From NCBI RefSeq assembly GCF_000091305.1, contig NC_013929.1, positions 930,001 to 994,000 of the forward strand: a stretch of 64,000 bases of DNA. Reading direction: 5' to 3'. Under the pieces are notes generated by a model that was not told the DNA's origin, did not search any database, and saw only the letters and a list, made by a program, of their open reading frames with translations. This document shows, in pieces, positions 35,262 through 43,307 of this stretch (the stretch's first letter is position 1; the number at the start of each line of letters is the position of its first letter). Both the position numbers and the translations under genes were made by a program. The DNA comes from Streptomyces scabiei 87.22. GTDB lineage: Bacteria > Actinomycetota > Actinomycetes > Streptomycetales > Streptomycetaceae.

Positions 35262-35765
35262 TCAGGTCCGGGGTGGCAGCCGGTGCAGTTCCACGTCCGT
35301 CAGCGCGCCCTCCGTGACCGTCGCCGTCATGTACGTGCAGTGCGGCTGACGGCGGCGGTCGGTCGGGGAGCCGGGGTTGAGGAGGCGCAGGCCGCCGGCC
35401 GCGGTCGTGTCCCAGGGGATGTGGCTGTGGCCGAAGACCAGGACGTCGGTGTCGGGGAAGCGGGCGGCGCAGCGCGCCTCGCGGCCCTGCGCGGGGCCCG
35501 TCTCGTGGACGACGGCGAGGCGCACCCCGGCGACTTCGGCGTGGGCGACCTCGGGGAGGCGGGCGCGCAGGGCGGGGCCGTCGTTGTTGCCGTACACGGC
35601 GATCAGCCGGCGGGAACGGGCCTCCAGCAGGTCGAGGGTGTCCTCGTCGACCCAGTCGCCGGCGTGGACGACCACGTCGGCCTCGGCGATCTCGGCGAGG
35701 AGCCGCTCAGGCAGCGCCTTCGCGCGCTGGGGCAGGTGGGTGTCGGTCGTCAGCAGCAGGCGCAC
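35262..35765 (-). CDS. YfcE/MJ0936-type calcineurin-like metallophosphoesterase
   Basis: A 167-aa small metallophosphoesterase. Its metal-binding signature is complete: TDTHLP, HAGDWVD, GNNDG, the VVHETG segment and FGHSHIP. It probably cleaves small phosphodiesters, as characterised YfcE relatives do. GTG 35765 opens the first strand (RLLLTTDTH); the longer frame adds 11 unlike residues. It is convergent with xdhC (16 bp) and 40 bp from the neighbouring SpoIIE gene on the same strand. Confidence 0.87.
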   Translation of the reverse strand: MRLLLTTDTHLPQRAKALPERLLAEIAEADVVVHAGDWVDEDTLDLLEARSRRLIAVYGNNDGPALRARLPEVAHAEVAGVRLAVVHETGPAQGREARCAARFPDTDVLVFGHSHIPWDTTAAGGLRLLNPGSPTDRRRQPHCTYMTATVTEGALTDVELHRLPPRT

Positions 35766-35804
35766 GGGGTCAGGGTCGCATCCCGTGGGGGCTCGCACCG
35801 GCGT

Positions 35805-38225
35805 TCAGTCGAGCGGGATCTCCGCCCACACCTGCTTGCCCCCGCTGACCGGGACGGTGCCCCAGGCCGTGGACACGGCCTCGACCAGGAGGATGCCGCG
35901 GCCGCCGGTGGCCTCCCAGCCGATGACGGTGGGCTTCGCCGGCGTACGGGGTGAGGAGTCGGCGACCGCGACGCGCAGGCGGTCGGCCAGCAGGGTGAGG
36001 TCGAGACGTACTCGGCCGTCGGTGTGGACGAGGGCGTTGGTGACGAGTTCGGAGACGACGAGGAGCACGGTGTCGGCCGTGGACTCCACGCCCCAGCGGC
36101 GCAGGACGCGCCGGGTGTAGCGGCGGGCCTGGCCGACCGCCTGGGGGACCCGCCACACGCTCCAGTTCTCGCGCTGGGGCCGCAGGGCCATGCCGTCGTA
36201 GCGCACGAGGAGCAGGGCCACGTCGTCGTCGCGGTTGGCGCCGCCCAGCAGGGTGTCGGCGACCACCCCGAGGTGGGCGGGGTCGGCGGCGGCCAGTTCG
36301 GCGGCGAGATGGTCGAGGCCGTCCTCGACGTCGATGTCGGCGGACTCGACGAGCCCGTCCGTGGTGAGGGCCAGCAGTGTGCCGGGGGCCAGCCGCAGCG
36401 GGCTCATCGGGAAGTCCGCGCGCATGACGACACCGAGGGGCGGACCGCCCTCCGCCTCGCTGATCTCGGTGGAGCCGTCCGGGTGACGCACCACCGGCGG
36501 GATGTGTCCGGCGCGCACGTACCAGGCGGACCCCTCCTCCATGTCGATGTCGACGTAGCAGCAGGTGGCGAAGAGGTCGGTCTCCATGTCCATCAGAAGC
36601 CGGTTGGCGTGCGAGACCACGACGTCCGGGGGGTGTCCCTCGACGGCGTAGGCGCGCAGGGCGGTGCGCATCTGGCCCATGAGGGTGGCGGCGCCCGCGT
36701 TGTGGCCCTGGACGTCGCCGATGACGAGGGCGACGTGGTTGTCCGGCAGCGGGATGACGTCGTACCAGTCGCCGCCGACCTCCAGACCGGCCGTGGTGGG
36801 CAGGTACCGGGCGACGGCGACCGCGCCCGGCAGCTGGGGCAGCCGGCGCGGCAGGAGCGTGCGCTGGAGCATGCCGACGAGTTCGTGTTCGGCGTCGAAG
36901 GCGTGGGCCCGCATCAGGGCCTGCCCGGCGAGGCCCGAGGCGGCGGTGAGCAGGGCGCGCTCCTCGGGGCCGAAGTCGTGGGGGGTGTCCCAGCCGATCA
37001 GACAGGCACCGGCCATCCGGCCGCCGGCGGGCAGCGGGAGGACGGCCAGGCCGCCGGGGCCTACGCCGGCCAGGGCGGGTTCCAGATCGGCGCCGGCGGG
37101 CCAGATCCCGGCGCGTCCCTCGCGGAGCGCGGTGGCGAGGGTGGGCATGGTGCGCACGGGCGCGTCGGGCCACTCGGAGCGCCATTCGGAGCGCCACACC
37201 TCGGGCCAGATCTCCGGCTGCGGCGGATCGAGGACGGTGACGACCAGCCGGTCCCCCTCCAGCTCGGCGAGGGCGATCCGGTCGGCGCGCAGCGGCTTGC
37301 GCAGGGCGGTCACCACGGCCTGGCTGACGTCCCGTACCGTGCCGGCGGTGGCCAGGGCGGCGGCGAGGCGCTGGATGCGGGCCACGTCGCCGCGGCCGGT
37401 GCGCAGGGTGGAGGCGTCGGCGACGGTGCCGACGAGACGGGCGGGGCTGTCCTCGCGGCCGGGCAGGATCCGGCCGCGCAGCCTGAGCCACTTCTGTTCG
37501 CCGGAGGGCTGCAGAATGCGGAACTCCAGCTCCCGGTCGCCGATGGACATGTGGTCCGCCTCCACGACGGACATCAGCGCGGGCAGGTCCTCGGGCACGG
37601 TCAGCGCGATCAGGGTCTCCACCCGGCCGTCGAAGTCGTCCGGGCCCATGCCGAACAGCTCCAGCAGCCCCTCGTCGACCTCGACCCGCCCGGTGTCCAT
37701 CGCCAGGTCGAACGAGGCGCCGGGCCCGGCGGGCGGCGCCGGGGCGGAGCTGGTGACGGCCTCGGCGAACAGGTCGAGGCAGTGGCGGTCCTCGGCGCCG
37801 AAGGCGTGCGTGCCGTCACCGACGGCGACGAGGCAGCCGCGTTCGCGCAGGGGCAGCACGCCCAGCGAGAAGTCCCCGGCGTGGGCGCGGCGGACGTCGG
37901 GGTCCTGCTGGAGGTCGGCGGAGACGAGCCAGCGCGACCGGCCCGAGCGGCACACGTCGGCGACCGGGGTGGTCCCCGAGGCCGGATAGCTGTCGCGGAG
38001 CCCGTACAGGGTCCTCGGGACGCCGGCGACGCCCGCGAGCAGCAGGGCGTCGCCCTCGCCGTCCGGGAGGTACACGGCGGCCACGGTCGCACTGGTGAAC
38101 ACGAGCACCTGTTCGAGGATGGCGTGCAGCCGCTCGTGCGGATCGAGATGGCCGCCGAGCGACTTGAGCGCGAGTTCGGCACGCAGCGTCCTCGTTCCGC
38201 GTTCCGCAGCGCCTGCACTGACCAC
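35805..38225 (-). CDS. GAF-PAS-GAF-SpoIIE phosphatase with C-terminal anti-sigma-type ATPase domain
   Basis: An 806-aa multidomain regulator: an N-terminal GAF (about 30-170), a PAS region (about 185-290), a second GAF (about 300-450), a SpoIIE/PP2C phosphatase (LPRRLPQLPGAVAVARYLPT; metal-binding GGDWYDVIPL, IGDVQGHN, TTDGLVES, NRDDDVALLLV) and a C-terminal HATPase of RsbW type (LVVSELVTNALVHT, GRGILLVE). It therefore carries both a phosphatase and a kinase-like module, as many Streptomyces partner-switch proteins do. Metal Asp residues appear intact. It is divergent from lanKC over 252 bp. The signal and target anti-sigma antagonist are unknown. Confidence 0.92.
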   Translation of the reverse strand: MVSAGAAERGTRTLRAELALKSLGGHLDPHERLHAILEQVLVFTSATVAAVYLPDGEGDALLLAGVAGVPRTLYGLRDSYPASGTTPVADVCRSGRSRWLVSADLQQDPDVRRAHAGDFSLGVLPLRERGCLVAVGDGTHAFGAEDRHCLDLFAEAVTSSAPAPPAGPGASFDLAMDTGRVEVDEGLLELFGMGPDDFDGRVETLIALTVPEDLPALMSVVEADHMSIGDRELEFRILQPSGEQKWLRLRGRILPGREDSPARLVGTVADASTLRTGRGDVARIQRLAAALATAGTVRDVSQAVVTALRKPLRADRIALAELEGDRLVVTVLDPPQPEIWPEVWRSEWRSEWPDAPVRTMPTLATALREGRAGIWPAGADLEPALAGVGPGGLAVLPLPAGGRMAGACLIGWDTPHDFGPEERALLTAASGLAGQALMRAHAFDAEHELVGMLQRTLLPRRLPQLPGAVAVARYLPTTAGLEVGGDWYDVIPLPDNHVALVIGDVQGHNAGAATLMGQMRTALRAYAVEGHPPDVVVSHANRLLMDMETDLFATCCYVDIDMEEGSAWYVRAGHIPPVVRHPDGSTEISEAEGGPPLGVVMRADFPMSPLRLAPGTLLALTTDGLVESADIDVEDGLDHLAAELAAADPAHLGVVADTLLGGANRDDDVALLLVRYDGMALRPQRENWSVWRVPQAVGQARRYTRRVLRRWGVESTADTVLLVVSELVTNALVHTDGRVRLDLTLLADRLRVAVADSSPRTPAKPTVIGWEATGGRGILLVEAVSTAWGTVPVSGGKQVWAEIPLD

Positions 38226-38361
38226 GTCCGCAATTACAGCGCTTCCGGCACGGTCGCGCAGCCCCTGCGACCGTCCCGGGGGTCCGGGAGCCCGTCCGCG
38301 CGGCGTCCCGTTCGAAAGGCGTCGAACACATCTTTACGTGTGCGTTCCGCACGGTGAGGGC

Positions 38362-38397
38362 GTGACAGGCGTGAGGGGTTTCTGGTGACAGCCGTGA
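38362..38397 (+). promoter_or_regulatory. Direct repeat upstream of lanKC (candidate activator site)
   Basis: GTGACAGGCGTGA at 38362-38374 and GTGACAGCCGTGA at 38385-38397 differ at one of 13 bases and are spaced 23 bp start to start, close to two DNA turns. They lie about 80 bp before the lanKC start. That fits a dimeric response regulator such as the RamR-like protein of this locus, which is inference. Confidence 0.45.
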
Positions 38398-38477
38398 CTG
38401 TCGGGCGCCTCGGCGGGCTGGAAGGCTCGTCCTCACTTGGCCCAGGGAGCGACGGAACACGACCCGGGGGAACCTGC

Positions 38478-41132
38478 ATGGACAAGCGGTACGAGGCGTA
38501 CGCGCTCGCCGACAGACACTTCTACGAGACACCGGACCGGATCCCGGCCGGCGACCGCACCGGCGCGGCGGCCCCCGGTTACGCGACCGCCGGGCGCCCG
38601 GTCCCCGAGGGCTGGCGGGCGGTGCGGATCGGGGACTGGCTGACGCTGACCCCGGTCGACGACGGCGGGCGGCCCCGTCCCGGACCCACCCAGGGATGGA
38701 AGGTGCACGCCTCCGCCACCCGGGGGAACGCGGACCGGATCGCGGCGATCGTGTGGGACTACTGCGTGCCCCGCCAGATCCCGTTCAAGTTCGTGCCGGG
38801 ACCCCATCTGCTGCATCTGCGCAACGCCAAGTACGCGGCCCGCGACACCAGCGGCAAGTTCGTCACGGTCTACCCGGCGGACGAGGAGCAGCTGCACCTC
38901 GTCCTGCGCGAGCTGGGCGCACTCCTCGACGGCCACGAGGGGCCGTACATCCTCACCGATCTGCGCTGGAACGACGGACCGCTGTACGTCCGCTACGGCG
39001 CGTTCGCCCGTTCCTTCGTCGTCGACGAGCGCGGCACGCTCGTCCCGGCCGTCCGTGACGGCGTCGGCACGCTGGTGCCGGACCAGCGGAAGCCGACCTT
39101 CCATGTGCCCGAGTGGGTGACCCTGCCCGCGTTCCTGGAGCCGCAGCTGGCGGCGCGCAACACGACGACGGTCGGCGATCTGCCGTACCGGATCGACAAG
39201 GCGCTGCACTTCTCCAACGGCGGCGGCGTGTACGTCGGCACGGACACCCGTGACGGCGGCCGGGTGGTCCTCAAGGAGGGACGTCCGCACGCCGGGCTGG
39301 CCGCCGACGGGGCCGACGCGGTGACCCGTCTGGAGCGGGAGAAGGAGGCGCTGGAGCGGCTGGCCGGGCTGGGGGTCGTGCCCGGGGTGCGCGACTGGTT
39401 CACGCTCGGCGACCACCGCTTCCTCGTCATGGACTTCGTCGAGGGCCGCCCGCTGAACTCCTGCGTCGCCGAACGGCACCCCCTGCTGTCCGCGGACCCC
39501 GGGCCGGGCGCGGTCGCCGCGTACACGGACTGGGCGCTGCGGGTGCACCGGGCCGTGGAGGAGGCGGTCGCGGCGGTGCACTCGCGCGGGATCGTCTTCA
39601 ACGACCTGCACGTCTTCAACATCATGGTCGCGCCGGACGACCGGTCGGTGACCCTCCTCGACTTCGAGGCGGCGGCCTCCGCCGAGGAGAACGGCCGGCA
39701 GACCGTCGCCCACCCCGGCTTCCTCGCGCCCCCGGACCGCACCGGCCCGGACGTCGACCGCTACGCCCTGGCGTGTCTGCGCCTCGCGCTGTTCCTGCCG
39801 GTCACCTCCCTGCTGGTGGTGGAGCGGGAGAAGGCCGCCCATCTGGCCTCGGTGATCGCGGAGCGGTTCCCGCGGGTGCCGCGCGCGTTCCTCGACGAGG
39901 CGGTCGCGGAGATCACCCGGGGAACGGGGACCTCCGGACGCGGGGATCGGGGGGCACGGGCCGACGGGGGCGGCTGGTCCCTCGCCGAGCCCGGGGACTG
40001 GCCGTACAGCCGGGACTCGATGGTCAAGGCGATCCTGGCCTCGGCCACCCCGGAACGCGACGACCGGCTCTTCCCCGGGGACGTCGCCCAGTTCTCCGAC
40101 GGCGGCGGCCTCGGCCTCGCGCACGGCGCGGCGGGCGTCCTGTACGCGCTCGCGGAGGTCGGCGCGGAGCGCTACGAGGAGGGCGAGCGCTGGCTGCTCG
40201 ACCACACCGCCCCGGTACCCGTCGGGACCCCGCTCGGCCTGTACGACGGTCTCGCCGGCGTGGCGCTCACCCTGGACCGGCTGGGCCACCGGCAGCGGGC
40301 CCTGGACCTGACCGAGCAGATCCTCGCCGAGAAGTGGCACCGGCTCTCCTCCGACCTGCGCGGGGGTCTGGCCGGGCTCGGGCTGGTGCTGGACGAGCTG
40401 GCGCGGACCACCGGTGAGCAGGGGCTGCGCGACCACGCGGCCGAGGCCGCGCGCCTCCTCGCCCAGCGCCTCGGCGAGCCCCGCCCGGCCCCGCCCCGCC
40501 GCCGCGCCGGTCTGCTGCGCGGCGCGAGCGGGCCCGCCCTGTTCCTGCTGCGCCGCTACGAGACGACGGGCGACCCCGCGCTGCTCGCGTCGGCCCGTGA
40601 GGCACTGCGGCAGGACCTGGAGTGTCTGGTCGACCAGAAGAACGGCGGGCTCGCCGTCGACGAGGGCTGGCGGACGATGCCGTACCTCGGCGACGGGAGC
40701 GTGGGCGTCGGCATGGTGCTCGACGACTGCCTGGCCGCCACCGGCGCCGCGGCGGACGCTCGCGGACCGGAGGAGACCGCCGGCGCGCAGGACGGGCTCG
40801 CGCGGATCCGCGCGGGGATCCTCACCGCCGCGGCCTACCGCTTCTACGCACAGCCCGGGCTGTTCGAGGGCCGTGCCGGGATGATCCTGCACCTGGCCCG
40901 GACGGGCGCCCCGCGCGAGGCGCTCGCGGAACAGATCGCCGCGCTCGGCTGGCACTCGATGCCCTACGAGGGGCAACTGGCCTTTCCCGGCAACCACCTG
41001 ATGCGGCTCTCCATGGACCTCGGTACCGGGACGGCGGGATGCCTGCTGGCTCTCGGCGCGGCGCACGCCACGGCTGACGACGCCACGCCCCGCCTTCCGT
41101 TCCTGCCGCCGCCACGACGGCGGCCCCATTGA
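38478..41132 (+). CDS. lanKC: Class III lanthipeptide synthetase (RamC/LanKC-like)
   Basis: An 884-aa trifunctional enzyme that phosphorylates and dehydrates Ser residues and forms (labi/lan)thionine rings. The N-terminal lyase region (GWKVHASATRGNADRIAAIV; HLLHLRNAKYAARDTSGKFV) comes first. A Ser/Thr-kinase-like domain follows (Lys in VVLKEGRPH, catalytic GIVFNDLHVFNIMV, LLDFEAA in place of DFG). The LanC-like C-terminus follows (GLAHGAAGVLYAL, YDGLAGVALTL, FPGNHLMRLSMDLGTGTAG) without the zinc Cys-His-Cys set, as usual for class III. The ATG at 38478 has GGGGGAA upstream; the longer frame from 38385 covers the promoter. It leads the lan operon. Confidence 0.94.
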   Translation: MDKRYEAYALADRHFYETPDRIPAGDRTGAAAPGYATAGRPVPEGWRAVRIGDWLTLTPVDDGGRPRPGPTQGWKVHASATRGNADRIAAIVWDYCVPRQIPFKFVPGPHLLHLRNAKYAARDTSGKFVTVYPADEEQLHLVLRELGALLDGHEGPYILTDLRWNDGPLYVRYGAFARSFVVDERGTLVPAVRDGVGTLVPDQRKPTFHVPEWVTLPAFLEPQLAARNTTTVGDLPYRIDKALHFSNGGGVYVGTDTRDGGRVVLKEGRPHAGLAADGADAVTRLEREKEALERLAGLGVVPGVRDWFTLGDHRFLVMDFVEGRPLNSCVAERHPLLSADPGPGAVAAYTDWALRVHRAVEEAVAAVHSRGIVFNDLHVFNIMVAPDDRSVTLLDFEAAASAEENGRQTVAHPGFLAPPDRTGPDVDRYALACLRLALFLPVTSLLVVEREKAAHLASVIAERFPRVPRAFLDEAVAEITRGTGTSGRGDRGARADGGGWSLAEPGDWPYSRDSMVKAILASATPERDDRLFPGDVAQFSDGGGLGLAHGAAGVLYALAEVGAERYEEGERWLLDHTAPVPVGTPLGLYDGLAGVALTLDRLGHRQRALDLTEQILAEKWHRLSSDLRGGLAGLGLVLDELARTTGEQGLRDHAAEAARLLAQRLGEPRPAPPRRRAGLLRGASGPALFLLRRYETTGDPALLASAREALRQDLECLVDQKNGGLAVDEGWRTMPYLGDGSVGVGMVLDDCLAATGAAADARGPEETAGAQDGLARIRAGILTAAAYRFYAQPGLFEGRAGMILHLARTGAPREALAEQIAALGWHSMPYEGQLAFPGNHLMRLSMDLGTGTAGCLLALGAAHATADDATPRLPFLPPPRRRPH

Positions 41133-41217
41133 CGCGGTTCCGCCACCCGGCGGAGTCGTGACGTGACACCCCCGTCCCCCAGGCCCGCCGAGCGGGCCAC
41201 GACCGAAAGGAATCGAC

Positions 41218-41334
41218 ATGGCACTTCTCGACCTGCAGACGATGGAAGCCGACGAGACGACCGGTACCGGCGGGCCCAGCTCCCTGAGCGTGCTGTCCTG
41301 TGTGAGCGCGGCCAGCATCACGCTCTGCCTCTGA
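41218..41334 (+). CDS. lanA: Class III lanthipeptide precursor (SapB/avermipeptin-type)
   Basis: A 38-aa precursor missed by length cut-offs. It starts MALLDLQTMEAD, with the LLDLQ leader motif needed for class III synthetases. The C-terminal core reads SSLSVLSCVSAASITLCL and carries two SxxSxxxC ring motifs: Ser21-Ser24-Cys28 and Ser30-Ser33-Cys37. Each can form one labionin or lanthionine ring, as in SapB/AmfS-type surfactant peptides. A leader/core boundary near the GTGG stretch is likely. AAAGGA lies seven bases upstream of the ATG. The gene follows lanKC by 85 bp and is followed by a strong hairpin. Confidence 0.9.
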   Translation: MALLDLQTMEADETTGTGGPSSLSVLSCVSAASITLCL

Positions 41335-41403
41335 CCCGGCCCGGGCGCCCGGGTCGTCCCGGACGCCCGACGGACCGGCACAGCGGCTGAGCCGCGCCGA
41401 ACA

Positions 41404-41450
41404 GCCCCGGACGGTTCCTCTCCCCTGCCCGGGAAGGAACCGTCCGGGGC
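41404..41450 (+). terminator. Strong hairpin between lanA and the transporter genes
   Basis: A perfect 16-bp stem (left arm 41404-41419, right arm 41435-41450, GCCCCGGACGGTTCCT and its complement) with a 15-base loop sits 70 bp after lanA and 24 bp before the first transporter ATG. It can act as a partial terminator or mRNA stabiliser, giving more precursor than transporter message. Confidence 0.75.
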
Positions 41451-41474
41451 TCATTCATCCACGTCAGGACGGGT

Positions 41475-43307
41475 ATGACGACCCTCTGTGAAGCCGGCGC
41501 CCCCGGCCCGGCAGCCGCGTCCGTCCCCCTGCTGCGCTCCACCGTCCGGCACTCCGGCCCCCGCTGCACGACCCTGGCGCTGGTGTCCGTGGCCTCGGCG
41601 GGGGCGAACCTGGCGCTGCCGCTCGCCCTGGGGCGGGCCCTGGACCTGCTGCTGGCCGGCGACCCGGGCGGCGCGCGCTGGGTGCTGTGGTCGACGGGGC
41701 TGGTGCTCGCCGTCGCCGCCCTGGACGCGGTCGAGACCGTCCTCGCCGGGACCACGAGCGCCCGGTCCACGGCCTGGCTGCGCCACCGTCTCGTCGGGCA
41801 CGTCCTGGCCGTGGGGCCCCGGGCGGTCGGCCGTTTCGGGCCCGGCGACCTGGTGGCCCGGCTCGTCGGGAACGCGGCCCAGACCGGAACCGCCCCCGCC
41901 ACCACGGCCGCGCTGCTCGCCGCGCTCGCCGGGCCGCTGGGCGCGGTGGCGGCACTGGCCCTGATCGACCGGTTGCTCATGGTGGTGTTCCTGGCCGGAG
42001 CCCCCCTGCTCGCCCTGGTGCTGCGCGCCCTCGCCCGGGGCTCCTCCGACTGCGTCGCGCGCTACCAGCGGGCCCAGGGGCGTATCGCGGGCGCGCTGGC
42101 CGAGGCCGTCGCCGGACACCGCACGATCGCCGCCGCGGGCATCGCCGACCGGACCGTCGCCCGCGTCCTCGGCCCCCTGCCCGCACTCTCCCGCGAGGGG
42201 CACCGGATGTGGCGGGTCCAGGGCCGGGCCGCCGCGCGGACGGCCGCCGTGGCCCCCCTGCTGCAGCTCTCCGTGGTGGCCACGGCGGGCGTCCTGCTGA
42301 CCCGGCACCGGCTGTCCGTGGGCGAGCTGCTCGCCGCGTCCCGCTACGCGGTGCTGGCCGCCGGCATCGGCGTCCTCGTCGGCCATGTCTCGGGCCTGGT
42401 CCGCGCCCGGGCGGGGGCGGAGCGGCTCGCCGAGGTACTGGCCGAGCCCCCGACCCCGTACGGCGGACGGACGCTGCCGCCCCCGGACCGGGGACAGCCG
42501 GTGGGACGCCTGGAGCTGCGCTCCGTGACCGTCCGGCGCGGTGGGCGGACCGTCCTGGACGGGGTCGATCTCCTCGTGCCGGGCGGGAGCACACTGGCCG
42601 TCGTGGGCCGCTCGGGAGCGGGCAAGTCGCTGCTCGCGGCCGTCGCCGGGCGGCTCACCGACCCGGACGAGGGCGAGGTACGGCTCGACGGGGTGCCCCT
42701 GCGCGCACTGGACCGCCGGGAACTGCGCGCGGCGGTCGCCCACGCCTTCGAACGCCCGGCCCTGCTGGGCGACTCCGTGGCGGACACCATCGCCTTCGGT
42801 GTCCCGCGCCCCTCCCCGGCCCGCGTCCGGGAGGCCGCCCGTGCCGCGCACGCCGACGCCTTCGTCCGGCGCCTCCCCGACGGTTACGCCACCGCCTGCG
42901 CCGACGCCCCCCTGTCGGGCGGGGAGGCCCAACGCCTTGGCCTCGCGCGGGCGTTCGCCCGCGACAGCCGTCTCCTCGTCCTCGACGACGCCCTGTCCAG
43001 CCTCGACACCGTCACCGAGCACCACATCACCGAGGCGCTCCTCTGCCGCGCGGGCGGCAGCCGTCTGGTCATCGCCCATCGCGTCACCACGGCCGCCCGC
43101 GCGGACGCGGTGGCATGGCTGGACGGAGGGAGGATCCGGGCGGTCGGGCCGCACGCCGTGCTGTGGCGGACGGCGGCCTACCGGGGCCTGTTCGGGGAAG
43201 GAACCGGGGCCGACGCCCCGGCGGCCGACGAGGACCGGGCCGCCCCGCCCGGCAGGGACGGGCTCCGGGACACCGGGTCCGGCACGCCTCCGCACGGCGG
43301 TGGGTGA
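41475..43307 (+). CDS. ABC half-transporter of the lanthipeptide locus (RamA-like)
   Basis: A 610-aa membrane-ATPase fusion. Six membrane segments lie in the first 300 residues. The ATPase has Walker A GRSGAGKSL, signature LSGGEAQ and Walker B LLVLDDAL, where the catalytic Glu after the Asp is replaced by Asp. This predicts a degenerate site, as in heterodimeric exporters, with the partner encoded immediately downstream (TGATG overlap). Its position after lanKC-lanA matches ramA in SapB-type loci, where the pair exports the peptide. The leader protease is not encoded here. Confidence 0.9.
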   Translation: MTTLCEAGAPGPAAASVPLLRSTVRHSGPRCTTLALVSVASAGANLALPLALGRALDLLLAGDPGGARWVLWSTGLVLAVAALDAVETVLAGTTSARSTAWLRHRLVGHVLAVGPRAVGRFGPGDLVARLVGNAAQTGTAPATTAALLAALAGPLGAVAALALIDRLLMVVFLAGAPLLALVLRALARGSSDCVARYQRAQGRIAGALAEAVAGHRTIAAAGIADRTVARVLGPLPALSREGHRMWRVQGRAAARTAAVAPLLQLSVVATAGVLLTRHRLSVGELLAASRYAVLAAGIGVLVGHVSGLVRARAGAERLAEVLAEPPTPYGGRTLPPPDRGQPVGRLELRSVTVRRGGRTVLDGVDLLVPGGSTLAVVGRSGAGKSLLAAVAGRLTDPDEGEVRLDGVPLRALDRRELRAAVAHAFERPALLGDSVADTIAFGVPRPSPARVREAARAAHADAFVRRLPDGYATACADAPLSGGEAQRLGLARAFARDSRLLVLDDALSSLDTVTEHHITEALLCRAGGSRLVIAHRVTTAARADAVAWLDGGRIRAVGPHAVLWRTAAYRGLFGEGTGADAPAADEDRAAPPGRDGLRDTGSGTPPHGGG

